Notes: generated from the sequence alone by a model not told the origin. 64,000 nucleotides of DNA from Actinobacillus arthritidis (GCF_029774155.1 NZ_CP103833.1:1364001-1428000), one strand, 5' to 3'; numbered from the stretch's first letter, positions 8,166 through 19,020 are shown. Translations and numbers: made by a program.

Positions 8166-9736
8166 TTAGATCACACTTCTAACCTTGCTCCAATTCACCG
8201 CATTTTTCGGAATTGCAACATCTAGTTTGTAAATGTCCGGTAAGGTATAAACTTTTCCATTCTCAACCCAAGAGGTCACATAATATAAATAAACTGGATT
8301 ATCTGAACGAATATTCGCTGAAGTTGTTTTTTCACTCGCTAATACTTGTTGTTTTTTATCCATACTCCAACCGGCTTCTTTTAATAAAATACTCGCCAAT
8401 TCATCCGAACGTTCAACACGTACACAACCAGAACTTAATGCACGATCCGTCTTGCTGAATAAACCACGGTTCGGTGTATCATGTAAATAAATCGCATCTG
8501 AACTTGGCATATTAAATTTAAAACGTCCTAACGCACTATCATCCCCTGCTTTTTGACGAATACGATATGGTAAACTTTTACTGTTCATATATTGCGACCA
8601 ATTTACGCTACGAGGATTAATTTTATTACCTTTTCCGTCAAAAATTTCATAACCGGCGGCTTCCGCAAAGCCCGGATTTCTCGCTAATTTCGGCACAATA
8701 TCTTTAGTTAAAATCGTTGGCGGAATATTCCAAGGCGGATTAACCACAACGTTACTAAGTTTACTGTACATTACTGGTGTGCGACGATCATCACGTCCGA
8801 CAATCACCTTTGATTGTAAGGCTAGCTGACCATCTCTGAAATAATAAAGTTGATAGCTTGGAATATTTACAAAGATACCATTATTAAAACTTGGAATAAT
8901 ACGTAAACGTTGTGTATTTAACGCCAATTTATAAAATGCCTCACTACCTGAAGCAACCGGAGCATTATTATTGGGTACTGCGTTTTTAGCTTTCTTAGTC
9001 ACCTTAGCTTTCTTAGTCGCGCCCAGCGACATTGAAAGCACTCGTTGAGCTGTTTCTTGATAAATATGATTACGTGGCACTAAATTCGCTACAAACTGCC
9101 CAGAGCTACCGTTTTGGGTCGATTTTACCCATTGATTAATCTGCTCCGAACTCGGCGATTTAGGACTATAGCTACCTAAATTGTATAACCATTGATTTGC
9201 ATTTTTATATACATTTTTGTTGTAGTATAAATAATCTAAAAAACCATCAGTTAACAGTATATCTCGAGCGAGTCCTTCCGGCTGATTTAAAATTTGCTCT
9301 AATGCTTTTGCTGATTTACTCGAAACACCACTTGCCGCAAATAAAGCATATTCTTTTAAGAACAGCTTCTCTGCATTTTTATCTACCCACATTGGAGCAA
9401 AATTATTATCTAAATAAATTTTAGTAACTGTTTTATCCAATAATAACGGATTATTTCCTACAGTCTGCTTTACTTTTGCTTCCGCTTCTGCAAATTTACG
9501 CGCTTCTTCTTGACGAATCTGTTCTTGCTCAAGCACATAATCTGCTCGCTTCGCTAACTCGGCGCTCTTGCCTGCTGTGCACTAAAACTTAATTGCGGCA
9601 AAATTGCGTCGGGTACGATATCAGAAACAATTTGACCTTCTGTCACCAGTCGCTGACTATTAGTCGCCATTTCAGCAAATGCCATACTTGAAAACATTAC
9701 TAATGGTAGTAATTGAAAGGCTTTCACCTTATTCAT
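8166..9736 (-). CDS. ldtD: L,D-transpeptidase LdtD (YcbB), frameshifted
   Basis: Periplasmic transpeptidase that makes 3-3 (mDAP-mDAP) crosslinks in peptidoglycan. A signal peptide (about residues 1-21, ending AFA) starts the protein at 9736. The YkuD catalytic signature HDTPN...SSGCVRV with its active Cys is in the C-terminal third. Repaired length about 523 residues, shorter than E. coli LdtD (615). After residue 60 the frame is lost at 9560-9566, where the expected GCGGCC reads GCGCC (one G missing); the chain then continues as AELAKRADYVLEQEQ. Ends in a hairpin terminator. Confidence 0.88.
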
Positions 9737-9772
9737 ATAAAATCCTTAGAACCGAGATTGTAAAATATTCAT

Positions 9773-9804
9773 AAAAACAAGCCGCTTAACTCGCGTTAAG
9801 CGGC
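9773..9804 (-). terminator. Intrinsic terminator of prc
   Basis: A perfect 10-bp stem GCCGCTTAAC/GTTAAGCGGC (9781-9804, loop TCGC) is followed on the minus strand by TTGTTTTTA. It separates prc from ldtD. Confidence 0.8.
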
Positions 9805-9834
9805 AGTTGATTTAATACATTATAAGCTATTTTA

Positions 9835-11845
9835 TTACTTCTTATCAATTTCTAACCAATCAACCATCATTTTTTCAGCTTCTTTCAAGAAAAAGTCCGG
9901 AGCCTCATAGTCTTTTGGTAGAGCATCAATATTCTTAATCGCTTTCTTGCCTTCCCTTGCAAAACGTGCATTTAGGTCTTTTAAGCGTTTAGCTTCATCT
10001 GTACGATCTTCTTTTAAACGTTCTGCTAAATTCAGAGATGTATATTTACGTGCATCTCTTTCCTTTCTAATCGCAATATCCTCATTTAAGGTCATAAATT
10101 CCGGCTCTTTTGCAATACGTTCTTCATGTTTAGCACTCAACGTAGCCACAGCATCTCTTGCATGACCTGCTTCTTGATAAGTGGCCGCCGGAATTTTATC
10201 CCAAGGTAACGCATTATCTTCAAAACTTTCGCCAGTTTTCTCTGCGTTAATAATTTCAGGGAATTTAATATCTGCATCAACACCTTTTAGCTGAGTACTT
10301 CCGCCATCAATACGATAGAATTTCTGAATTGTATATTGGATAAAACCTAACGGTTCCTGATCCAAATCATATACGAAATTCAATGAACGACTTTGCTGAA
10401 CAGTCCCTTTACCGAAAGTTTGCTGACCGACAATAATCGCACGGTTATAATCTTGCATTGCGTACCAAAAATTTCAGATGCAGAGGCACTATGACGGTTA
10501 ATCATCACCATAATTTTACCATCATATAGTGATTTATCCGCTTCTGGATCCTCATGAACTTTAATACGATTAAACGCATCACGTACTTGAACAACAGGAC
10601 CTTCTTTAATGAATAAGCCTGTTAACTCAACAACTTCTGTTAATGAACCGCCACCGTTTTCACGTAAATCAATAATTAAACCGTCCGCTTTTTTAGTTTT
10701 CATTTGTTCTAAAAGTTTACGAACGTCATTGGTTAAACCGATATAGAAAGTCGAGATTTTAATAACAGCAACATTTTTACCGTTCACTTTTTCAACGGTA
10801 AGTTTCGCGACACTATCTTCCAAACGCACTTTATCACGAGTAAGCGTAATTACTTTGGTTTTACCACCTTTTTCCGGCTCAATTTCTAAACGAACTTTCG
10901 TACCTTTTTTACCTTTGATCTTGTCAACAACATCATCTAAACGCCAACCAATCACATCTTCGATCTCGCCTTGCTCTTGACCAACACCGACAATTTTATC
11001 GCCTACGCCAATTTTTTTACTACGTGCGACTGGAGCCCCAGGAACAAGGGATTTGATTGTAGTTACATCATCTTCCATTGCAAGTGTTGCACCAATCCCC
11101 TCCAAAGAAAGATTCATACTCTCTTGGAATGCCTTCGCCGCTCTAGGCGATAAATAACTGGTATGCGGATCAATTTCACGGGCAAAAGCATTGAGATAAG
11201 TTTGTAAAATATCGTCCGCTTTCACTTGCGTTAAACGTTTAATTGCTAAGTTATAGCGTTTCGTTAACGTTTTCTTAATTTCCGGCCATTTTTTATCTTT
11301 AAGATATAAACTGATCACATCATTTTTAACACGCTTGCTCCCATAACTGATTAGCCTCTTCAAGAGAAGCTGGAAACGGTGCTTTTTCACGATCATTTTC
11401 AATTTGATCAGAACCTTTTAAATTCGGCTCCTTATCTAATAAAGAGAGTGCATACTTATAACGTTCATAACGACGTTTAGTCATTAAATCATAGATTTCA
11501 AACGCTGAATCTAACTTACCTTCATAAAGCTCATCATCTAATTTAGTCGCATATTTTGCTCGCTGACTCATCAATATCCGATTGTAAGAAGGTATTATGC
11601 GCACCATCTAACCAATCCATATAACGATTAAAAATCTTACCGGCAAATTCATCATCTAAGTTGAATTTATGATAGTGAAATTGTGTTAAACGAGCCGTAA
11701 CACGTTTAGTAGATAAGCTATGCTGTTCTGTCGGTTTTGGCGTCATTAAAGCACTTTCTTTAATTTGCGGCTCTACTGCAAATGCAGTGCTTACCAATGT
11801 ACCTAAACAAAGTGCAATGAGTCGGCTAAGTTTGTTTATTTTCAT
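9835..11845 (-). CDS. prc: Tail-specific periplasmic protease Prc, three frameshifts
   Basis: Periplasmic S41 serine protease with a PDZ domain that degrades misfolded proteins and the cell-wall hydrolase MepS. The signal peptide is at residues 1-23; the PDZ part includes SLEGIGATL; the catalytic region includes NGGGSLTEVVEL and the serine motif SASASEIF, and later TFGKGTVQ contains the catalytic Lys. Repaired length about 670 residues (E. coli 682). The frame breaks at 11557-11563, 11332-11338 and 10460-10466 (+1, +1, -1). Each site sits where GCGGC or GCCGC is expected. It follows proQ, the same order as in E. coli. Confidence 0.9.
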
Positions 11846-11931
11846 AAAAATCCTGATTCACAATAGGTATACACAAGCGACCAAAATCAAATCCCAATTT
11901 AGAGGGGTTTAAGATGGCGACAAAATGAAAA

Positions 11932-12481
11932 TTATTTATTACCTTTACCAAATTTGCTGGTAAGAGCGACCAAACTTTCAGCGGTTGCTTTTGCCGAATT
12001 ATCTTTTGCTACTCGTGGGGCTTTTTTCACTCGTGCATCTGTATTTTTCTTCACATTTTCTTCACGTGCTTTTTTCTTAAAGAACTCTTTACGTTGCTCT
12101 TTCTTTTGTTCTGCTTTACGTGCCGCATACGCTTCTTTTGCTACGGCTAATGATTGTGCTTGCATGTTCCGCTTGAGCTTCATCTACGATACCAGCTTCT
12201 TCACCTTGTAAACCAACACGTTGAGCATTTACTTTACAGCAAGCAAGATAACGCCAGCTCATCGTATAAGTACGCAATGCTTGACGTAATAAAGTTTTAC
12301 TGATTTTTTCATCATTCGCCAATGCTTCGGCTAACTCTTGGAAAAGCCCAACTTTTAACGGTTTAGCTTCACCTTCGACACTGAAGCAAAGTGGAAATTT
12401 ATCGGCTAAATAAGCGATCACTTCTTTTATGCTCGGATTTGTTCTATTGCCATTTTGCACATTGACTTGTTGTTCTGACAT
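11932..12481 (-). CDS. proQ: RNA chaperone ProQ, frameshifted
   Basis: FinO-domain RNA-binding protein that stabilises and pairs many sRNAs and mRNAs. The FinO-like domain spans about residues 15-110 (NPSIKEVIAYLADKFPLCF...TLLRQALRTYTMSWRYL); a Lys/Arg-rich linker (RKAEQKKEQRKEFFKKK) and a C-terminal TSKFGKGNK tail follow. Repaired length 183 residues. The frame breaks at 12157-12163, where expected GCGGCA reads GCAAGCA (one base extra), giving AEHAAQSLAVAKEA when repaired. prc lies 86 bp downstream on the same strand. Confidence 0.9.
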
Positions 12482-12846
12482 ATTATTTTCTCTTTTAAAA
12501 TTTGGGTCAAAATAGATATTTACTCAATACAGAGCCATAACTTGTTACTATATTTTATTTACCGATTTTCGTCTATATAAAATCAAGCCTTTCTATGATT
12601 TTGTTGTTGAGCGATATATATGTGTTTCAATTTGTGTAAATAAGTTCAAAAAACATTTGCTTTAATGATTTTTTAGTGTTCTAATCACCCCCGCTTCTCG
12701 TAGCGTTCTTGAGTACGATTGCTTTATCGATGTTTTCCTTTCTATAAAATCTTATGATTTTCCGAGAGTTTTCACGAATAAATCTCTAATCTCCAACCAA
12801 ACGTGTAGCAACTCTGTTTTAATTTATTTTTTATAAGGAAAATCCT
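12482..12846. other. AT-rich divergent intergenic region between proQ and the cold-shock gene
   Basis: 365 bp without a gene. It must hold divergent promoters for proQ and the cold-shock gene. Long leaders are known for cspA-type genes; I see several TATA-like stretches (for example TATAAA near 12743) but cannot fix a start site. Confidence 0.4.
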
Positions 12847-13056
12847 ATGTCTAAAGCAACAGGTATCGTTAAATGGTTCAATTCAACTAAAGGTTTTGGT
12901 TTCATTACTCCAGATCAAGGCGGTAAAGATATTTTTGTTCACTTTTCAGGTATCGTAGGTTCAAACTTCCGTACTTTAGAAGAAGGTGCAAAAGTTGAAT
13001 TTGAAGTACAAGATTCTGAACGTGGCCCATCAGCGGTAAACGTAAAAGCACTTTAA
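12847..13056 (+). CDS. CspA-family cold-shock protein
   Basis: Small single-domain nucleic-acid-binding protein acting as RNA chaperone. 69 residues; RNP1 is KGFGFITP (15-22) and RNP2 is DIFVHFSGI (28-36). A strong ribosome-binding site (ATAAGGAAAATCC) lies upstream. The long AT-rich leader region fits cold-shock genes regulated by mRNA structure, but this cannot be shown here. Which E. coli Csp is the closest counterpart is not clear, so no symbol is given. Confidence 0.93.
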   Translation: MSKATGIVKWFNSTKGFGFITPDQGGKDIFVHFSGIVGSNFRTLEEGAKVEFEVQDSERGPSAVNVKAL

Positions 13057-13080
13057 TTTAAATTGCTTGTATAAAATTTT

Positions 13081-13106
13081 AAAGCCAGCTCTCGCTGGCT
13101 TTTTTC
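13081..13106. terminator. Bidirectional terminator between csp and bioB
   Basis: AAAGCCAGC and GCTGGCTTT form a perfect 9-bp stem (loop TCTC) followed by T-run on the plus strand. The convergent bioB stop codon lies immediately to its right. Confidence 0.85.
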
Positions 13107-14117
13107 TTATGCTTCACTTGGTTCATACGCGAGTGGATACAAATCTAATTTTTCCATTAACAAGCGGTCAGAATCTTCTTCCGGATTGCAAGTCGTCAAT
13201 AATTTCTCACCATAGAAAATCGAATTAGCTCCAGCCATAAAACATAAAGTTTGCATCGCTTCCGGCATTGCAGTTCTACCGGCTGATAACCTTACATAAC
13301 TTTTCGGCATTGTAATACGGGCAACCGCTATCGTTCTTACAAATTCCGTCCAATCCAAATCTTCCGCATTTTCCAATGGTGTACCTTCAACTTTAATTAA
13401 TTGGTTAATCGGCACACTTTCAGGTTGCGGATCAAGATTAGCTAAACTGGCAATAAGTCCGGCACGTTCCGGACGAGTTTCATTCATACCGACAATACCA
13501 CCACAACACACTTTTAAACCGGCATGACGTACTTTACCAAGTGTATCCATCCGATCATCATGATTACGTGTATGCACAATTTTGCTATAACGTTCCGGAT
13601 CAGTATCTAAATTATGATTGTAATAATCTAATCCTGCTTGTTTTAAATCTTCTGCCATTCCTTCTTCAAGTAAACCGAAAGTACCGCATGTTTCTAAACC
13701 TAGTGTTTTGACTGCTCCTATAATTTCAGATACCACTTTAATATCTTTCGGCTTAGGCCCACGCCAAGCGCCCCCATACAAAAACGGCTAGCTCCTCTTT
13801 CTTTTGCTATTTTTGCCTTCTCTACAATTTCTTCAACATTCATCATCACTTGTTTTTCAAGCCCGGTATCGTAGCGAGCAGATTGTGGACAATATTCACA
13901 TTCTTCCGGGCGTACCACCAGTTTTAATTGATAGTAATGTAGAGAGTTGAATCGCTTGCGGATCAAAATTTTCTCGATGAACTTGTGCCGCTTTAAAAAC
14001 TAATTCCATAAAGGGCATCGCAAACAATTCTTCCACTTGGCATTTACGCCAATATTGTGCTGTAGGATGAGGTGTTAATTCGTTTTTTGCTTTCAAGCGT
14101 AAATTATAGGTAGTCAT
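13107..14117 (-). CDS. bioB: Biotin synthase BioB, two frameshifts
   Basis: Radical-SAM enzyme inserting sulfur into dethiobiotin, the last step of biotin synthesis. ATG 14117 is chosen because AAGGAG is at proper spacing; another ATG 9 bp upstream is too close. Repaired length about 337 residues (E. coli 346). Features: [24 protein letters not shown] (two of the three cluster cysteines), AAWRGPK. The frame breaks at 13909-13916 (+1), exactly at the first cluster Cys codon, and at 13767-13772 (-1; GCGGCTT reads GCGCTT). The two cancel in length, so only about 45 residues lie out of frame. Other bio genes are not adjacent. Confidence 0.9.
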
Positions 14118-14145
14118 AAATTCCATTCTCCTTAATCATAAAAAA

Positions 14146-14199
14146 AGCGGTCAATTTCCTTGTATTTTTTACAAAAAATGAGGAAAAATTGACCGCTTA
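14146..14199. repeat. Inverted uptake-signal pair, probable terminator
   Basis: AAGCGGTCAATTT and its inverse AAATTGACCGCTT flank an A/T-rich loop between the lipoprotein gene end and bioB. Such pairs can form hairpins and are common terminators in Pasteurellaceae. Confidence 0.75.
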
Positions 14200-14217
14200 C
14201 ATAAGTGATAATCTCAG

Positions 14218-14793
14218 TTACTTAGCTAATTTTTTTGTTTTTACAGCTTTTTTCACTTTAGCTTTAGTTTTCACCTCAGCTTTATTTTCATCTTCTACCA
14301 TCGTTTTCACGCAAAGATGAAGAATCTGTTCTACGCCATTTTTAATATATTCATCGCTACGCACCGTATTCTTTTGAATATCCAGCATAGCATCATGGAT
14401 GCCTTGGCTCATACTTGGCGTTTGCACAAAGCCCCAACAATTCGGATCAAGATGATTAAAATTACCTTGTAAATCTGTCGCATAAAGCACACCACTATAA
14501 TAAGCGTAGATATTGTGATCCATCATACGATTCAAAATCATAGCTCTGATTTGCTCTACAGGCATATTCACTTTTTTGTTATACCATGCATCTACACCAT
14601 TCATAAATGCATTAATATCGTAGCTTTCATTTACTCGATCAGCATAAGTCTGTGCCGTTGCACCATAAGCAATCGCATAAGATTTTTGGTCCACTTCCGA
14701 GTCATTTAAACGAGTCCAACTACTTTTACTTGAACAAGCGGTTAATACCGCTAAGGTTAAACAAACTAAAATGGGTTTAATTAGTGTTTTCAT
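14218..14793 (-). CDS. Lipoprotein of unknown function
   Basis: 191 residues with a signal peptide and lipobox LTAC (Cys at residue 20), so probably anchored in the envelope. The mature part has an aromatic-rich middle (WYNKKVNMP, HNIYAYYSG, NCWGFVQTP) and a strongly basic, Lys-rich tail (about 165-191) with KAKVKKAVKTKK-type repeats. I do not recognise the family. It is a single-gene unit: divergent from thyA and followed by an uptake-signal hairpin. Confidence 0.8.
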   Translation of the reverse strand: MKTLIKPILVCLTLAVLTACSSKSSWTRLNDSEVDQKSYAIAYGATAQTYADRVNESYDINAFMNGVDAWYNKKVNMPVEQIRAMILNRMMDHNIYAYYSGVLYATDLQGNFNHLDPNCWGFVQTPSMSQGIHDAMLDIQKNTVRSDEYIKNGVEQILHLCVKTMVEDENKAEVKTKAKVKKAVKTKKLAK

Positions 14794-14879
14794 ATCGCAC
14801 TCCTGATCGCTTTATAAAAATTTATTATCCATTTTACCGAATAAATGGCAAAATTACCTCTATTTTTTAAGAGGTAAGT

Positions 14880-15731
14880 ATGAAACAGTATTTAGATTTA
14901 TGTCATCGTATCGTAAACGAAGGGAAATGGGTAGAGAATGAACGTACCGGCAAGCGTTGCTTGACTGTTATTAATGCAGATTTAACTTATGATGTGGCTA
15001 AAGGTGAATTTCCCTTAGTAACCACTCGCCGTAGTTTTTGGAAAGCCGCAATTGCGGAATTGCTCGGTTATATTCGTGGCTACGATAATGCGGCAGATTT
15101 CCGTAATCTAGGTACTAAATCATGGGATGCTAATGCTAATCAAAATGCGGCTTGGTTAGCAAATCCATATCGGAAGGGCGAAGATGATATGGGGTTAGTT
15201 TATGGTGCGGTCGGTCGTCATTTTCCTAAACCTGACGGCGGTTCGGTTGATTTATTACGTCAAATTGTTGATGATCTAAAAAAAGGTATCGATAATCGAG
15301 GTGAAATTTATACTTTCTATCATCCGGGAGTATTCCATATGGGCTGTTTGCGTCCTTGCCTATACAGCCATCACTTTTCATTACTAGACGGCACACTTTA
15401 TTTAAACAGTACGCAACGTTCCGCCGATGTACCGTTAGGTTTAAACTGGAATATGATTCAATGTTATACTTTCTTAGCTCTAATGGCACAAATTACCGGA
15501 CACAAAGCAGGTCAAGCATTTCATAAAATCGTTAATGCACATATTTATGAAGACCAATTGGAATTAATGCGTGATGTACAACTGAAAAGAGAGCCGTTAG
15601 ACGCACCTAAACTTTGGATTAATCCGGAAATTAAATCACTTGAAGATTTAGAAACCTGGGTAACGTTAGAAGATTTCAAAGTGGAAGGCTACGAATATCA
15701 TCCAAGTATTCAATATCCGTTTACAGTATAA
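14880..15731 (+). CDS. thyA: Thymidylate synthase
   Basis: Converts dUMP and methylenetetrahydrofolate into dTMP and dihydrofolate in the cytosol. 283 residues. The folate/dUMP-binding regions are visible: [20 protein letters not shown] near the N terminus, the Cys-containing LRPC, and the conserved [13 protein letters not shown] (about residues 181-193). AAGAGGT lies just upstream of the ATG. It is transcribed alone, divergent from the lipoprotein gene, and ends at a perfect palindromic terminator. Confidence 0.96.
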   Translation: MKQYLDLCHRIVNEGKWVENERTGKRCLTVINADLTYDVAKGEFPLVTTRRSFWKAAIAELLGYIRGYDNAADFRNLGTKSWDANANQNAAWLANPYRKGEDDMGLVYGAVGRHFPKPDGGSVDLLRQIVDDLKKGIDNRGEIYTFYHPGVFHMGCLRPCLYSHHFSLLDGTLYLNSTQRSADVPLGLNWNMIQCYTFLALMAQITGHKAGQAFHKIVNAHIYEDQLELMRDVQLKREPLDAPKLWINPEIKSLEDLETWVTLEDFKVEGYEYHPSIQYPFTV

Positions 15732-15741
15732 AATGTCGATA

Positions 15742-15769
15742 AAAAAGCCTAGATTAATCTAGGCTTTTT
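15742..15769. terminator. Bidirectional terminator between thyA and hup
   Basis: A perfect 28-nt palindrome with AAAAAGCCTAGAT arms and T-runs at both ends serves the convergent thyA and hup genes. Confidence 0.88.
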
Positions 15770-15784
15770 ATTGTATTCAGAGAA

Positions 15785-16057
15785 TTATTTTACTAAATCT
15801 TTTAATGCTTTACCCGCAACAAACGCTGGTACTTTAGTCGCTGCGATTTTGATTTCTTCACCAGTACGTGGGTTACGACCAGTACGTGCATTACGCTCAT
15901 TTACTTTAAACGTACCGAAGCCGATTAATTGAACTGCATCACCTTTTTTGAGGCTTTCAGAGATCGCTTCTAAAGTAGCTTCTAATGTCGCTTTAGCATC
16001 TTTTTTGCTTAACTCTGCACCTGTCGCGATTGCATCGATTAACTCAGTTTTGTTCAT
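15785..16057 (-). CDS. hup: DNA-binding protein HU
   Basis: Nucleoid-associated histone-like protein, 90 residues, dimeric DNA-bending protein. It carries the family opening [18 protein letters not shown] and the DNA-contacting arm [13 protein letters not shown] (about 54-67). It is closest to HU-alpha. It follows hemE and yjaG on the same strand, the order hemE-(nfi)-yjaG-hupA of E. coli, which supports hupA orthology. Confidence 0.95.
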   Translation of the reverse strand: MNKTELIDAIATGAELSKKDAKATLEATLEAISESLKKGDAVQLIGFGTFKVNERNARTGRNPRTGEEIKIAATKVPAFVAGKALKDLVK

Positions 16058-16192
16058 AATTGTATCCTCTAAGATTTTATTTAGATAAATGGCGTTAACC
16101 CGCCTGAAACTTGTTGCATAACGCCCCGCTAGCTTAATTCAAACTGAGATATTCTCAAAGTGAATAATGCGACATTATATGGGGAAGTTGAT

Positions 16193-16783
16193 TCATTGAT
16201 TAAATTTTAACCCAATATTACTAATTCCGCTACTGCGAATCTCATTTTTTAATTCAAGAATGAGTTCAATATCACGTTCTTCACACTCATTAAGCAAACG
16301 ATAAACTTGCCACTGTACATCAAGTTCATCTTGAATTTCTTCCGCATTTTTAAGCTCTTGTTCATTTAATTCACGGTCTTGTTGCATTTCTAAATAGCTT
16401 GCCACCGTACCTAATGAAATTTGGCTAATGCGAATCGCTTGTTCTAAGGTCGAACCGGCAATTAGACTATGTAATAATTCAGAAAGCACTTCACACGCCT
16501 CTTGTGCGGGTAAGACACCAAAAAAGTCATAATCGTTCACATCCGGAATAATTTCTTCTAATTTTTCCAGCTGATTATCAAAGTTAATCTTTGCACCTTT
16601 AACCGTTAAAAACTCCCAAACTAAGTTGAGAACATTTTGGAATACCTTGGCTTTTTCCGGCTGTTCAGTCACCTCACAAAACAGCTGATAATTCGGATAC
16701 ATTCTTTCGCAAAGGCACGCCATAAACGTTAGATGTTGCCAAGACTCAAAACGTTCCATACGTTTATGAATAGGATTTCTCAT
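16193..16783 (-). CDS. yjaG: YjaG family protein (DUF416)
   Basis: Cytosolic protein of unknown function, 196 residues, all-helical in prediction. It begins MRNPIHKRMERFESWQHL and has a long acidic helix (residues about 130-180). Assignment rests on family resemblance and on the conserved hemE-yjaG-hup order. No catalytic motif is evident. Confidence 0.85.
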   Translation of the reverse strand: MRNPIHKRMERFESWQHLTFMACLCERMYPNYQLFCEVTEQPEKAKVFQNVLNLVWEFLTVKGAKINFDNQLEKLEEIIPDVNDYDFFGVLPAQEACEVLSELLHSLIAGSTLEQAIRISQISLGTVASYLEMQQDRELNEQELKNAEEIQDELDVQWQVYRLLNECEERDIELILELKNEIRSSGISNIGLKFNQ

Positions 16784-16822
16784 TTTTCCCTCTTTCGTTA
16801 AACTAAGCTAATTTCCCAAAAT

Positions 16823-16880
16823 ACAAGCGGTCGGATTTTCATAATTTTTTGCAAAATTTTCCCAAAATTTAACTGCTTGT
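16823..16880. repeat. Inverted uptake-signal pair between yjaG and hemE
   Basis: Exact ACAAGCGGTC at 16823-16832 and a degenerate inverse AACTGCTTGT at 16871-16880 flank an A/T-rich loop containing TTGCAAAATTTTC. It may act as a terminator or attenuator between the two genes. Confidence 0.7.
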
Positions 16881-16902
16881 TTAAAGTAAACCGGCTATGA
16901 GA

Positions 16903-17968
16903 TTACTTATGGTATTGCTTTGAGTACTTGTGAATCGCATCCACAAATACTTTCGGACTATGTTCCGGCACATCTTGATGAATCCCATGTCCAAGATTAA
17001 ACACATGACCAGAGCCTTGACCAAAACCGGCTAAAATTTGTTGTACTTCTTGCTCGATACGTTCCGGTTGAGCATATAATACGCTCGGATCCATATTGCC
17101 TTGTAATGCTACTTTATGTCCCACACGACGACGAGCATCAGCGATATCAATCGTCCAGTCTAAACCTACCGCATCACAGCCGGTTTCCGCAATCGCTTCC
17201 AACCATAAACCGCCGCCTTTGGTAAATAAGGTGACCGGCACTTTTCTGCCTTCGTTTTCACGAATTAAACCGTCCACAATTTTGTGCATATAACGTAGCG
17301 AGAACGCTTTATATTCATTATGTGCTAATACACCGCCCCAAGTATCGAACACCATCACTGCTTGTGCGCCCGCTTTAATTTGTGCATTCAGATATAAGAT
17401 CACACTATCGGCTAATTTATCTAATAATGCGTGTAGAATTTGCGGATCGGCATACATCATTTTTTTGATTTTAGTGAACGCCTTGCTTGAGCCGCCTTCC
17501 ACCATATAGGTTGCTAATGTCCACGGACTGCCTGAGAAACCGATTAACGGCACTTCGCCTTTTAATTCACGGCGAATGGTACGTACCGCATTCATCACAT
17601 ATTGTAATTCGCCTTCTGGATCCGGAATCGGTAAGTTTTCTACCTGTGCTTTATTTTCAATCGGACGAGCAAATTTAGGGCCTTCGCCAGCACCAAAACT
17701 TAAACCTAAGCCCATTGCATCCGGAATAGTTAAAATATCAGAAAATAAAATCGGTCGCATCCAACGCATAACGACGTAATGGTTGTAACGTCACTTCACA
17801 GGCTAAATCCGCATTGCGACATAAAGACATAAAATCGCCGGCTTCTGCGCGTGTTGCTTTATATTCCGGTAAATAACGCCCTGCTTGACGCATCATCCAC
17901 ACCGGTGTCATATCTACAGGTTCACGTAAGAGTGCTTTTAAATAGCGATCATTTTTTAATTGATTCAT
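16903..17968 (-). CDS. hemE: Uroporphyrinogen decarboxylase HemE, frameshifted
   Basis: Decarboxylates uroporphyrinogen III to coproporphyrinogen III in heme synthesis. Signature [15 protein letters not shown] lies near residues 21-35 and a second conserved block [13 protein letters not shown] follows. Repaired length about 355 residues (E. coli 354). The frame breaks at 17752-17758, where expected GCGGCG (Ala-Ala in DAAILFSDIL) reads GCGACCG. The gene is needed for heme in organisms that make it, so a true knockout is unlikely. Confidence 0.92.
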
Positions 17969-17998
17969 TGTATTCCTCGTATATCAGTTCAAAATAGA

Positions 17999-18055
17999 AA
18001 AGCGGTTAAATTTTATTTAAAATTTGTAAAATATTGCCATAAAGTAACCGCTTGT
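17999..18055. repeat. Inverted uptake-signal pair between hemE and ygfB
   Basis: AAGCGGTTAAATTT and an inverse AACCGCTTGT bracket the short intergenic region, in the arrangement typical of uptake-signal terminators. Confidence 0.7.
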
Positions 18056-18071
18056 ATATAACTCATCAGGA

Positions 18072-18623
18072 TTAATGAATTTGAGGTTTTTCGCTTTTAT
18101 TGACATTTAGCGCAAAATGGCTGTGTAGGAATAAAGTTAATACTCGAAGATATTCAACCACTTCCTCTCCTGCTTCCAACAATTCATTATTCTCATCTTC
18201 TTCATTGTACCCTAATTTAGAGATTTCTTCTAAATCATCTAGAGCCTCGCCGATTTCATCCGTTTCACGGCTTAATTTAGGTTGTGCTAATCCTAATCCT
18301 AGCAAAAATTGACTGGTCCATTCCGCTATCGCATCCGCTAAAGCAAAGCCGTCTTCATTATTCGGCATCCAAAGTGAAAATAAGGTATTTGCTTCATCAA
18401 AACTTTCCGTTAGTTGTTGATAAAAATCACTCAATGTTGCTAAAGGCACTTGAGAAAAAGCATGACCGCCATTTAAAAATTGATAGGTAAGCGTTTTCCA
18501 AGATTCGTCTTGTACACCGCCAGCAATTAATCCGCTTAAAAAGCCGTGTACTTCCGCCGCCGTATCTGTAATTTGTAACTGTGAAATTAATTGATTAAAT
18601 TCATTTGATTGTGTAATAGCCAT
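18072..18623 (-). CDS. ygfB: YgfB/UPF0149 family protein
   Basis: Cytosolic, acidic, helical protein of 183 residues belonging to UPF0149 (YecA/YgfB). Typical features are the opening helix and AAEVHGFLSGLIAGG (about 22-36) and the acidic LDDLEEISKLGY segment. Function in E. coli is unknown; in Pseudomonas a YgfB modulates gene expression. It is divergent from zapA, as in E. coli where ygfB lies beside zapA-ssrS-ygfA. Confidence 0.88.
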   Translation of the reverse strand: MAITQSNEFNQLISQLQITDTAAEVHGFLSGLIAGGVQDESWKTLTYQFLNGGHAFSQVPLATLSDFYQQLTESFDEANTLFSLWMPNNEDGFALADAIAEWTSQFLLGLGLAQPKLSRETDEIGEALDDLEEISKLGYNEEDENNELLEAGEEVVEYLRVLTLFLHSHFALNVNKSEKPQIH

Positions 18624-18699
18624 AGTGTCTTATTTGTGATTCTGTCAAAGAATGGCATAATAGCAAAAAATTTATATTACTTGTGAGGATTTCGCGACT

Positions 18700-19020
18700 A
18701 TGTCGGCAAATTATATTGAAGTTCAAATTTTTGGACAGGTACTTCGTTTACACTGTCCACCGGAACAACAGGAACATCTACTTGCATCCGCAGAACGTTT
18801 AGAAGAACGTGTGGCGCTTTTGAAAGATCAATCCGGTATTATCCAACTTGAAAAAGTGTTAGCGATTGTTGCATTAAATCTTAATTACGAGCTTGAGCAA
18901 GAAAAACAAAAAAATGCGAATAATAAAGCTGTATTAGAATCCTGTATTCAGCAACTTGATAGTTCTCTCAATAAATTACTGACAAATACATCGGTTGAGA
19001 TTAATCAAGAAAACGTTTAA
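18700..19020 (+). CDS. zapA: Cell division protein ZapA
   Basis: Small FtsZ-ring-associated protein that crosslinks FtsZ filaments at midcell. 106 residues: an N-terminal beta-rich part (YIEVQIFGQVLRLHCP) and a long C-terminal coiled coil (about 50-100). Followed directly by the 6S RNA gene and fau, the conserved gammaproteobacterial zapA-ssrS-ygfA cluster. Confidence 0.93.
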   Translation: MSANYIEVQIFGQVLRLHCPPEQQEHLLASAERLEERVALLKDQSGIIQLEKVLAIVALNLNYELEQEKQKNANNKAVLESCIQQLDSSLNKLLTNTSVEINQENV

